A DNA stretch of 6,115 nucleotides from Candidatus Dormiibacterota bacterium (GTDB taxonomy: Bacteria > Chloroflexota > Dormibacteria > Aeolococcales > Bog-877): positions 1 through 6,115 of the forward strand of contig PLDE01000093.1 in NCBI GenBank assembly GCA_003135035.1. The letters run 5' to 3'. Positions 1-5,574 of the stretch are shown piece after piece. Under the pieces are notes generated by a model. The model worked only from the letters and a program-made list of their open reading frames with translations. It was not told the DNA's origin and made no database searches. The stretch's first letter is position 1. The number at the start of each line of letters is the position of its first letter. A program made the translations under genes and the position numbers.

Positions 1-1
1 T

Positions 2-601
2 CTTCGCGACAAGGCGCTGGCGGTGCCCCGACTCGGCTGGGTCAACGTGCACCCCTCCCTCCTGCCCAAGTACCGGGGTCCGGAGCCGCTTTACTGGGCC
101 ATCGTCAACGACGAGGCGGAGACCGGGATCAGCTTCCAGAGGGTGGTGCGAGGCATCGACGCCGGCCCCCTCCTGCTCCAGCGTCGGGAGTCGATCCACC
201 CGGACGACGATTCCGGCACCCTGGCCCGCCGCCTCAGCCAGCTCGGTGCCGAGTCCACCCGAGAAGCAATCGAGCTGGCTCAATCAGGAGCCGCCGGGGC
301 GCCACTGGACCTCGACCAGGGGTCCTATTTCACCTCGGTCGGACACCGGCGCATCGATCAGGCCGATTCCGCCGCCCTGGCTGATCGACTGGTCCGGGCC
401 GGCAACCCCAACATGCTCGCCGCCACCGAATGCGGGGGGCGGCTCTGCTACGTGGTCAAGGTTCGCCGGATACCCACCGCCGACCCATCTCCGGGTCCCC
501 GGCTCCACTTCGCCGACGGTGATCTGCTCCTGGAGCAGACGGTGGACCGCTGCGGTTGCCATCACGGCGAGCCGGTCGGCAGCTGCCCCCACGATGAGTA
601 G
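2..601 (+). CDS. Formyltransferase-family protein (Fmt-like), 5' end outside window
   Basis: This is the C-terminal 199 residues of a protein whose frame is open through the left edge, so the true start lies upstream; the internal GTG at 23 is not a plausible start. The segment VNVHPSLLPKYRG (visible residues 14-26) carries the Asn and His of the formyltransferase catalytic centre, and GIDAGPLL (51-58) carries the partner Asp, as in methionyl-tRNA formyltransferase, ArnA and GART enzymes that use 10-formyltetrahydrofolate. A diverged Fmt C-terminal-like domain follows from about residue 103. The protein ends in a Cys/His-rich tail, CGCHHGEPVGSCPHDE (184-199), which I do not associate with ordinary Fmt. 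It sits 48 nt upstream of fdhD. That context makes a role linked to formate or formyl metabolism as likely as tRNA formylation, but this is inference. The family call is firm; the substrate is not known. Confidence 0.85.
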   Translation, partial: LRDKALAVPRLGWVNVHPSLLPKYRGPEPLYWAIVNDEAETGISFQRVVRGIDAGPLLLQRRESIHPDDDSGTLARRLSQLGAESTREAIELAQSGAAGAPLDLDQGSYFTSVGHRRIDQADSAALADRLVRAGNPNMLAATECGGRLCYVVKVRRIPTADPSPGPRLHFADGDLLLEQTVDRCGCHHGEPVGSCPHDE

Positions 602-637
602 CCAGCGCCGGCAGGAGATCTCTCCGATCTGAGCGGT

Positions 638-641
638 AGGA
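638..641 (+). promoter_or_regulatory. Ribosome binding site of fdhD
   Basis: AGGA lies 8 nt upstream of the GTG at 650 and 11 nt upstream of the second GTG at 653. It favours 650 as the fdhD start. No convincing promoter is visible in the 48-nt gap after the formyltransferase stop, which fits co-transcription. Confidence 0.5.
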
Positions 642-649
642 TCGGCGCC

Positions 650-1546
650 GTGGTGCTGCCAATCCGACTCGGGCGCTCCGATCAGCACAAGCTGCTGCTG
701 ACCAAGCTCGACCGCGACTCAGGCGCCCTGATCGAGGACAGCGTCGCCCGCGAGGAGGCCCTGCAGCTGATGATCGACGGGAGCCCCCTGGCGATCTTGC
801 TGCGCACCCCCGGCTGTGATGTTGAGCTCGCCCTGGGATTGCTTCACGCGGAGGGCGTCATCCACTGCCGGGAGGACGTCGCCGCCCTGCGCATCGCCCC
901 CAGCGGGCAGGTGGACCTCGACGGGATACCGGTGCCGGTCCGGCTCGACCCCGAGGCGGAGAACCTGGTCGACGTCGAGCTCAGGACTCCCCTCCCCGGG
1001 GGACCGCTGGGTTGGCAGCGCGCCCTCCCCTCCTCAAGCGCCTGTGGGATCTGCGGCGCCGCCACCCTCGATGCGCTGCATGCGGTCCAGGCCAACGTGG
1101 AGGGACAAGCGACCTGGGCGGCCGGGGACCTCTATCTGCTCCCCGATCTGCTCCTCCAAGCGCAACGGGCCTTCCACTCCACCGGCGGCCTGCACGCGGC
1201 CGGATTGATGACCAAGAAAGGGGAGCCCCTGGAGGTGGCTGAGGACGTGGGTCGGCACAACGCGGTGGACAAGCTGGTGGGTAGAGCCCTGCTCCGTCGC
1301 CAGCTGCCGCTGACCGATGCCCTCTTGGTGGTGAGCGGGCGGGCCGGCTTCGAAATCGTCCAGAAGGCGGCCGCCGCCGGGATCGGCCTACTGGCCTCAG
1401 TCTCAGCACCTTCTTCGCTCGCCGTCCAGGCGGCCGAAACTACCGGACTGACCCTGGTCGGCTTCCTGAGGGGCGAACGCTGCAACGTGTACACGCATCC
1501 CGAGCGCCTGGAGTTCCGTACTGATCAGGCCGTCCGACCCGGCTGA
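650..1546 (+). CDS. fdhD: Formate dehydrogenase accessory sulfurtransferase FdhD
   Basis: FdhD is a cytoplasmic protein that passes sulfur from a cysteine desulfurase to the Mo/W-bis-MGD cofactor, which formate dehydrogenase needs to be active. The 298-residue product has the expected length and all family landmarks. These are the sulfur-carrying pair C132/C135 in SSSACGICGAATLD, FHSTGGLHAAGL (175-186), EDVGRHNAVDK (198-208), SGRAGFEIVQKA (229-240), SAPSSLAV (252-259) and the C-terminal VYTHPERL. The GTG start at 650 is supported by AGGA 8 nt upstream; a second GTG follows immediately. No formate dehydrogenase subunit gene is in view, so the target enzyme must be encoded outside the window. 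The TGA stop at 1544-1546 is followed by C and lies about 35 nt before the conserved start of the MobA domain, which is read in the +1 frame. Confidence 0.96.
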   Translation: MVLPIRLGRSDQHKLLLTKLDRDSGALIEDSVAREEALQLMIDGSPLAILLRTPGCDVELALGLLHAEGVIHCREDVAALRIAPSGQVDLDGIPVPVRLDPEAENLVDVELRTPLPGGPLGWQRALPSSSACGICGAATLDALHAVQANVEGQATWAAGDLYLLPDLLLQAQRAFHSTGGLHAAGLMTKKGEPLEVAEDVGRHNAVDKLVGRALLRRQLPLTDALLVVSGRAGFEIVQKAAAAGIGLLASVSAPSSLAVQAAETTGLTLVGFLRGERCNVYTHPERLEFRTDQAVRPG

Positions 1547-1574
1547 CCCGAGCGAGCCCCAGGCAGACGGCCGC

Positions 1575-2204
1575 CTGGGACTGCTCATCCTTGCCGGCGG
1601 GCGCAGTGCCCGGATGGGGCAGGACAAGCCCGGCCTGCCTTTTCCAGGTCCAACCGACCAACCTCTGGTCTGCCGGGTAGCAGCGGCGGTGGCTTCGGTG
1701 GCCGGCCCCCCCACAATCGCCGGCCCGCAAGACTACGGCACCGGGTGGCCGCTGGTCGGCGACGAGCCGGGACTGAGTGGCCCGGTCGCCGGCCTGATCG
1801 CGGGTCTGGCTGCCAACCCCCGCCCTCTGGTGCTGGTCTTGGCCGCTGACCTTCCCTTTCCCTCGCCCAATCTGGCGCGCGGCCTGGCGGATCTGGCCCG
1901 GAGCCATCCCCGAGCGCAGGTGATCATTCCCGAAAGGGACGGTCGACTGGAACCGCTCTTCGCGCTCTACCGCGACGATTGCCGGGCCGACCTCCTCAGC
2001 AGCGCGCGACAATTGACCAGGCGAGAAAGGGGCCCCTCGTTGCGGGGGACACTGGAGCGACTCCGGCTGCGGCGCGTGGCCGAGTCGGAGTGGCGGGTCT
2101 GGGACCCAGATGGCGACTCGTTTGTTAACTGCAACACCCCCGATGAACTGGCAGCGGCGGCGGCTCGGGTGTATAGCGGCCCGGAGCAAGGAGGGATTCG
2201 GTGA
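1575..2204 (+). CDS. mobA: Molybdenum cofactor guanylyltransferase (MobA-type); start unresolved
   Basis: This family transfers GMP (or CMP in relatives) from NTP to molybdopterin, making the dinucleotide form of Moco used by enzymes such as formate dehydrogenase. The signature loop LLILAGGRSARMGQDKP is encoded at 1581-1631. Further on are GPVAGLIAGL, LAADLPFPS (the Asp corresponds to the Mg-binding residue), RLEPLFALYR, and the C-terminal FVNCNTPDELAAA. The only canonical start in the frame is ATG 1614, which would remove LAGGRSAR and so should not be functional. The frame is open back to 1470 but has no ATG, GTG or TTG in that stretch. I place the start at CTG 1575 (about 209 residues) as a placeholder only. 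A non-canonical start, a +1 frameshift from fdhD, or a single-base sequence error are all possible. The stop overlaps the next gene as GTGA. Confidence 0.88.
   Translation: MGLLILAGGRSARMGQDKPGLPFPGPTDQPLVCRVAAAVASVAGPPTIAGPQDYGTGWPLVGDEPGLSGPVAGLIAGLAANPRPLVLVLAADLPFPSPNLARGLADLARSHPRAQVIIPERDGRLEPLFALYRDDCRADLLSSARQLTRRERGPSLRGTLERLRLRRVAESEWRVWDPDGDSFVNCNTPDELAAAAARVYSGPEQGGIR
2188..2195 (+). promoter_or_regulatory. Strong Shine-Dalgarno for the DUF6457-like gene
   Basis: AAGGAGGG, inside the last codons of mobA, ends 5 nt before the GTG at 2201. This fixes that start and indicates translational coupling through the GTGA stop/start overlap. Confidence 0.75.
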
Positions 2205-2473
2205 ACGAGTGGTTTGACAGATACCTGAAGGCGCTCGGTGCCGCCGATGCCGTCCTTCGCCGAGAGGAAGCCAAATTGGTTTTGGAACTGGCGGCGGAGT
2301 CCGCGCACATCTCAGGCGCTCGCCAGTACGCACCTCTGGCCGCCTACCTGGCGGGCCGGGCCGCCGCCGGGCAGTCCCGCGAGGGACGCCTCAAGGTGCT
2401 TCGGGGCGCGGTCGGGGCGGCTACCAAGGCGGGGCCTGCCGGCGGCGACCTGGGCCTGGACCTGGATTCCTAG
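2201..2473 (+). CDS. Small DUF6457-like protein associated with MobA
   Basis: The product has 90 residues, is predicted soluble and mostly helical, with no signal peptide or membrane segment. The pattern (an N-terminal WFDRYLKALG helix, then KLVLELAAESAH, YAPLAAYLAGRAAAG, and an acidic C-terminus) matches my recollection of DUF6457, a short actinobacterial family often encoded beside mobA or fdhD. That family assignment is from memory and should be confirmed by profile search. The start GTG overlaps the mobA TGA by four bases (GTGA) and has an excellent Shine-Dalgarno. This implies tight co-expression and possibly a 1:1 partner role for MobA or FdhD. No catalytic residues are evident, so a chaperone or adaptor role in Moco nucleotide attachment is only inference. 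The gene converges on moeA, with 22 nt between the stops. Confidence 0.8.
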   Translation: MNEWFDRYLKALGAADAVLRREEAKLVLELAAESAHISGARQYAPLAAYLAGRAAAGQSREGRLKVLRGAVGAATKAGPAGGDLGLDLDS

Positions 2474-2495
2474 GGTTCTCTCTCCGACGTCGCGT

Positions 2496-3686
2496 CTAGA
2501 GGGGAATGACCTCGACGACGGTTCCCGGCTCCAGGCGCGCTCCCTTGGCCGGCAGTGCCAGCAGGGCATCGGCGCGAGCCAGGGAGAGCGTCGCGCCACT
2601 GCTCTGGGAACCCGACAGGCGAACTCCCGGCAGCCTTCCCGCTCGCGGTCGAAGCAGGACTCGGTGGAAAGTCTCCAGCCCCTCCGGCTTGTCGACTGCC
2701 TCCAGAAGCTCGGCGAACTGGGTCGAGGGCTGGGTCTTGGTGGCACCCTGCATCGCCAGGAGACAGCCGGCACCGAAGAGGATGAAGGTGACGGCGGCCG
2801 AGACCGGGTTGCCGGGCAGGCCCAGGAAGACTGCGCCTTCCAGGTCGCCGAAGGCGATGGGCCGCCCCGGGCGCATGGCAACGCGCCAGAGCCGCAGTCG
2901 ACCCCGTCGTTCCACAGTGGCTCGTACGTGATCGTGATCGCCGACGCTGACGCCCCCCACGGTGGCCACGACGTCAGCGGCGGAAGCCGCCTCGATGAGG
3001 GTTTGCTCCACTAAGACGGGATCGTCTCCAATCCTCAGTCGCAACTCAATGGTTCCTCCGGCCGCTTCGATCAGCGCCTCCAAGGCCGGACCCGCGGTGT
3101 CGTAGATCTGCCCGGGTCCTAACCGCGATCCCGCCGGTCTGATCTCATCACCGGTCGTGATCAGCGCCACCCGTGGGCGCTTGGAAACAGAGATAGACGC
3201 CCCACCGGAAGCTGCCAGGGGGGCGATGTCAGTGGCTCTGATCCGGTGCCCAGCGGGGAGGATCCGGTTACCTGAGGCGAGATCCTCGCCGGCTCTGCGG
3301 ATGGCGTTGCCGCGCTCGGGGCGTTCCAAGATGAGCACCTCGGTCTCGCCGCGATCGGTCCACTCGTAGGGAGCCACCGCGTCTGCACCCCGGGGCAGAG
3401 GAGCCCCGGTCATGACCTTGGCGCAAGTGCCCGGCTCAATCGAGATCGCCCCCGGGTCCATCCCGGCAGCCATCTCACCGATCACGGGAAGCCGACACGG
3501 AACCCGGCGGACGTCGCTGGCCCGAACCGCGTAGCCATCCATGGCGCTGTTGTCCCAGGGTGGCAGTAGAACCTCAGCCAGAACGTCGGCGCGGAGCACC
3601 CGACCCGCAAGGTGGCCATCCACGAGCAGGGCCTCGGCGTCGAGCTGGGGCAGGTGAGCCAGCATCTCGCGCCGGGCCCGAGCCAC
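2496..3686 (-). CDS. moeA: Molybdopterin molybdotransferase (molybdenum insertase) MoeA
   Basis: MoeA inserts molybdate into adenylylated molybdopterin to give active Moco. The 396-residue product (from GTG 3686) has the full family architecture. PPWDNSAMDGYA is at 42-53, VMTGAPLPRGADAV at 91-104, TTGDE (177-181) and GGVSVGDHD (244-252) form the MoCF-like active-site domain, MRPGRPIAFG is at 271-280, LGLPGNPVSA at 288-297, and the small C-terminal beta domain runs from about 340. The start is chosen because AAGGAG at 3701-3696 lies 9 nt upstream of GTG 3686. The in-frame TTG at 3695 directly abuts the Shine-Dalgarno and is unlikely to be used. The gene follows hppD after 50 nt in the same direction and probably shares its transcript. 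Minor deviations are YDTAGPAL where YDSN-type sequences are common, and TVGG for the usual SGG. Confidence 0.95.
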   Translation of the reverse strand: MARARREMLAHLPQLDAEALLVDGHLAGRVLRADVLAEVLLPPWDNSAMDGYAVRASDVRRVPCRLPVIGEMAAGMDPGAISIEPGTCAKVMTGAPLPRGADAVAPYEWTDRGETEVLILERPERGNAIRRAGEDLASGNRILPAGHRIRATDIAPLAASGGASISVSKRPRVALITTGDEIRPAGSRLGPGQIYDTAGPALEALIEAAGGTIELRLRIGDDPVLVEQTLIEAASAADVVATVGGVSVGDHDHVRATVERRGRLRLWRVAMRPGRPIAFGDLEGAVFLGLPGNPVSAAVTFILFGAGCLLAMQGATKTQPSTQFAELLEAVDKPEGLETFHRVLLRPRAGRLPGVRLSGSQSSGATLSLARADALLALPAKGARLEPGTVVEVIPL

Positions 3687-3695
3687 CGACAGCAA

Positions 3696-3701
3696 CTCCT
3701 T
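3696..3701 (-). promoter_or_regulatory. Shine-Dalgarno deciding the moeA start
   Basis: AAGGAG on the minus strand is 9 nt before GTG 3686 and 0 nt before TTG 3695. It therefore supports the GTG and argues against the longer frame. Confidence 0.65.
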
Positions 3702-3736
3702 GTGCGCCGCAGCCGGGAGCGGCTCAGCCCGCGGGC

Positions 3737-4861
3737 TCAGAGGTTGCCGCGCGCCTCCTGCTCGCGCTCGATGGCCTGGAAGAGGGCCTGGAAGTTGCCC
3801 TTGCCAAAGCCTCGGCAGCCCTTGCGCTGGATCACCTCGAAAAAGAGGGTGGGACGGTCCTCCACCGGGCGGGTGAAAATCTGGAGCAGGTAGCCATGCT
3901 CATCGCGGTCGACCAGGATGTTCAGCTGCCGGAGCCGTTCCAGGTCTTCGTCGATGGGTCCGATCCGCTCCGGCAGAGTCTCGTAGTAGCTGTCTGGCGC
4001 GCGCAAAAACTCGGCGCCCTGGCGGCGCAGCCAGTCCACACTCTCGACGATGTCCTCGCTGTGGAGGGCGATGTGTTGGACCCCGGGGCCGTGGTAATAG
4101 TCCAGGTACTCGTCGATCTGGGACCGGCGCAGACCCTTGGCGGGCTCGTTGATAGGGAAGGTGACTCGCCCCTGATTGCCACCGCGCACCACCTTGCTGC
4201 GCAGCGCCGAGTACTGGGTCGCAATGTCGTTCTCGTCGAATTCTTGGAAGACGTCGAAGCCGAAGACGCGGTTGTACCAACTGACCCACTCATCCATTCG
4301 GGTCAGCTCCACATTGCAGACGCAGTGGTCCACCAGTTGCAGTCCTGCGCCGGCCCCGCTCTTGAACTCGTCGCGATAGCCGGGGAGGAAGGTGCCGCCG
4401 TACTCAGCACGCTCGACGAAGGTGTGCACGGTGTCGCCGAAGGTGCGCACCGTCGCCAGCCGGACGGCCCCCTTGGGGTCCTCCAGGACGTGGGGCTCAG
4501 CGACCGGGCGGGCGCCTCGGCTGACCGCGTCCTGGAAGGCGGCGGTGGCATCGTCCACGGTGAAGGCGAGGGTGCGCACGCCGTCACCGTGCAGCCGGAC
4601 ATGATCAGCGATCTCCCCGTCCGGGGTGAGCGGCGCGGTCATCACCAGGGTGACCTCGCCCTGGCGCAGCGCGTAGGAGGCGCGGTCGCGCACGCCGGTC
4701 TCAGGACCTGAATAGGCGACCACATCGAAGCCAAAGGCGCTGCGGTAGAAATGGGCTGCCTGACGCGCGTTGCCGACGAAGAACTCGATGTGGTCGACAC
4801 CCTCCAGGGAGGTCTCCCGATACTCGGGCGCCGCCAGATCGATATCGGTCTCGGCTTTCAC
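3737..4861 (-). CDS. hppD: 4-hydroxyphenylpyruvate dioxygenase
   Basis: This Fe(II)-dependent enzyme converts 4-hydroxyphenylpyruvate and O2 to homogentisate in tyrosine catabolism, in the cytoplasm. Two vicinal-oxygen-chelate domains are visible: the N-terminal one starts at GVDHIEFFVGNARQAAHFY, and the catalytic one at LQLVDHCVCNVEL. The expected iron ligands are H179 (VDHCV), H263 (GVQHIALHS) and E342 (LFFEVIQRKG). Other conserved parts are FPINEPA, LLQIFTRPVEDRPT and GFGKGNFQALFQAIE at the C-terminus. From GTG 4861 the protein is 374 residues with a 20-odd-residue leader before domain one, as in Streptomyces HPPDs. The frame extends to TTG 4927, but that would place the start at or upstream of the likely transcription start, so I prefer GTG 4861. 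Homogentisate dioxygenase and fumarylacetoacetase genes are not in the window. moeA follows downstream. Confidence 0.97.
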   Translation of the reverse strand: MKAETDIDLAAPEYRETSLEGVDHIEFFVGNARQAAHFYRSAFGFDVVAYSGPETGVRDRASYALRQGEVTLVMTAPLTPDGEIADHVRLHGDGVRTLAFTVDDATAAFQDAVSRGARPVAEPHVLEDPKGAVRLATVRTFGDTVHTFVERAEYGGTFLPGYRDEFKSGAGAGLQLVDHCVCNVELTRMDEWVSWYNRVFGFDVFQEFDENDIATQYSALRSKVVRGGNQGRVTFPINEPAKGLRRSQIDEYLDYYHGPGVQHIALHSEDIVESVDWLRRQGAEFLRAPDSYYETLPERIGPIDEDLERLRQLNILVDRDEHGYLLQIFTRPVEDRPTLFFEVIQRKGCRGFGKGNFQALFQAIEREQEARGNL

Positions 4862-4890
4862 CCTGCCGACCTCATTGGAACTAGCTGCAT
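4858..4890 (-). CDS. Putative 10-codon leader ORF coupled to hppD
   Basis: ATG 4890 opens a frame encoding MQLVPMRSAG and ending at TGA 4860-4858. It is preceded by AAGGAGG with 5 nt spacing, the best ribosome binding site in the window. Its stop overlaps the hppD GTG start as GTGA, so ribosomes finishing it could restart on hppD. It has no aromatic residues, so an attenuation peptide sensing tyrosine is not indicated. An alternative reading is that a one-base error separates this ATG from the hppD frame. Coding status is unproven. Confidence 0.4.
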   Translation of the reverse strand: MQLVPMRSAG

Positions 4891-4895
4891 GACCG

Positions 4896-4902
4896 CCTCC
4901 TT
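4896..4902 (-). promoter_or_regulatory. Near-perfect Shine-Dalgarno upstream of hppD
   Basis: AAGGAGG on the minus strand is 5 nt before ATG 4890, which is out of frame with hppD. The preferred hppD GTG at 4861 has only a weaker GAGG 8 nt upstream. Confidence 0.6.
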
Positions 4903-4926
4903 GCGCCGCGTGGGCTGACTTCCTCA

Positions 4927-4932
4927 AGCGTA
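4927..4932 (-). promoter_or_regulatory. Candidate -10 box of the hppD promoter
   Basis: TACGCT on the minus strand fits the actinobacterial TANNNT -10 pattern. It would place a transcription start near 4920, giving a leader of about 30 nt before ATG 4890. No good -35 match is seen at the usual spacing, so the call is tentative. Confidence 0.35.
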
Positions 4933-4973
4933 CCGCGCGGGTGATCCCCGTGAGTTGGTGGCCAGCGGACCAC

Positions 4974-4979
4974 TACCCT
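4974..4979 (+). promoter_or_regulatory. Candidate -10 box of a leaderless promoter
   Basis: TACCCT (TANNNT) ends exactly 6 nt before ATG 4986, so transcription could begin at the A of the start codon. No Shine-Dalgarno precedes that ATG. GAGTTG at 4952-4957 is a weak -35 candidate with a 16-nt spacer. Confidence 0.45.
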
Positions 4980-4985
4980 GCCCAG

Positions 4986-5567
4986 ATGGAATCCGGCTCG
5001 TCGCCCAACTCGTTCGGGTGGCGCTGCTGCCTTCCCACCTCCGACGCGACCACCATCTCCTTGAGCTGCCCACTTGAGCCCGGGCGGCCTTGGCTGGTTG
5101 GCCGAGCCCTCGACGTTCTCCGCCAGGTGGTGGGGGTCCAGTCCGATCCCGCCGGGGAGCGCTATGCGGTCGGCCGCCGCCACGGCGCTCCTTTGATCTT
5201 GGGTGAACCTCTGCTCTGGAATGACCTCACGGTGGTCGCCGAAGCCCACGAGCCGGCCAGCGGAGCCATCGGCGAGTTCACCCTCCGACTGCCCCCCTGG
5301 TCCGAGTTGGCCGGCGCCATTCCCGAGACCGAGCTCTGGGAGGTGACCGACCGCCTGGCCGCCGAGTTCGCCGCCAGCTGCGGGATTCTCTCCGACGGTC
5401 AAGCGATCGGCTACCCCGACCTGGACCAGCCGCGACTGACCGCTCAGCGCCTGCAGCGGCGCCACCTCGGAGTCCTGGTACCGGTCACCTGGCTCGAGTT
5501 CCTCAGGCCGGGGTCGACCGCCTATCAGGTACTACCCCGGAGCGGCCTAACCCTGGTCCTGGAGTGA
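4986..5567 (+). CDS. Hypothetical protein, 193 residues, unrecognised
   Basis: I do not recognise this protein. It has 193 residues from ATG 4986 and looks soluble, with no signal peptide or membrane helix. It starts with a beta-rich stretch containing a Cys pair (FGWRCCLPTSDATTISLSC). Mixed alpha/beta sequence follows, including a probable helix WEVTDRLAAEFAASCGI in the second half, a Pro/Asp-rich turn (IGYPDLDQPRL), and a hydrophobic C-terminal strand ending in LTLVLE. Third-position G/C is as high as in the neighbours, and no better frame overlaps it, which supports it being a real gene. The GTG at 4941 would add 15 residues, but the -10-like box at 4974-4979 argues for ATG 4986 as a leaderless start. 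It is divergent from hppD and converges on the ureohydrolase gene with a 7-nt gap. The context does not reveal its function. Confidence 0.7.
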   Translation: MESGSSPNSFGWRCCLPTSDATTISLSCPLEPGRPWLVGRALDVLRQVVGVQSDPAGERYAVGRRHGAPLILGEPLLWNDLTVVAEAHEPASGAIGEFTLRLPPWSELAGAIPETELWEVTDRLAAEFAASCGILSDGQAIGYPDLDQPRLTAQRLQRRHLGVLVPVTWLEFLRPGSTAYQVLPRSGLTLVLE

Positions 5568-5574
5568 CCCCAGG

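Noticed and set aside
23..601. GTG 23 as a genuine start of a 192-residue formyltransferase
   Set aside because: The frame is open through the window edge, and the N-terminal half of the catalytic fold would be missing, so the gene is simply cut by the window.
1440..2333. 297-codon open frame on the - strand across mobA
   Set aside because: It is antisense to the clear MobA and fdhD motifs, is Arg/Pro/Gly-rich, and has no recognisable domain.
2466..2507. Interrupted inverted repeat (ATTCCTAG with CTAGAGGGGAAT) around the convergent stops, plus the palindrome CGACGTCG at 2485-2492
   Set aside because: The arms include both stop codons, the right arm has a 4-nt bulge, and there is no T-run. 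It is too weak to call a bidirectional terminator.
2238..3014. 258-codon + strand frame spanning the DUF6457-like gene and the moeA 3' half
   Set aside because: It crosses two genes on opposite strands, has arbitrary composition and no motif, and is a shadow of GC-rich coding sequence.
3687..3695. TTG 3695 as the moeA start
   Set aside because: It directly abuts AAGGAG with no spacer; GTG 3686 has proper spacing.
3560..4711. 383-codon open frame on the + strand across hppD and moeA
   Set aside because: It is exactly antisense to hppD and the moeA 5' end, with low-complexity Ala/Gly/Pro/Arg composition and no known motif. Long antisense frames are expected in GC-rich genes.
4862..4927. N-terminal extension of hppD from TTG 4927
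   Set aside because: It would add 22 residues unlike HPPD N-termini, has no Shine-Dalgarno, and overlaps the candidate -10 box.
5558..5574. Hairpin CCTGG/CCAGG between the convergent hypothetical and ureohydrolase genes
   Set aside because: The stem is only 5 bp with no U-tract, and it mostly lies in coding sequence. This is not enough for a terminator call.
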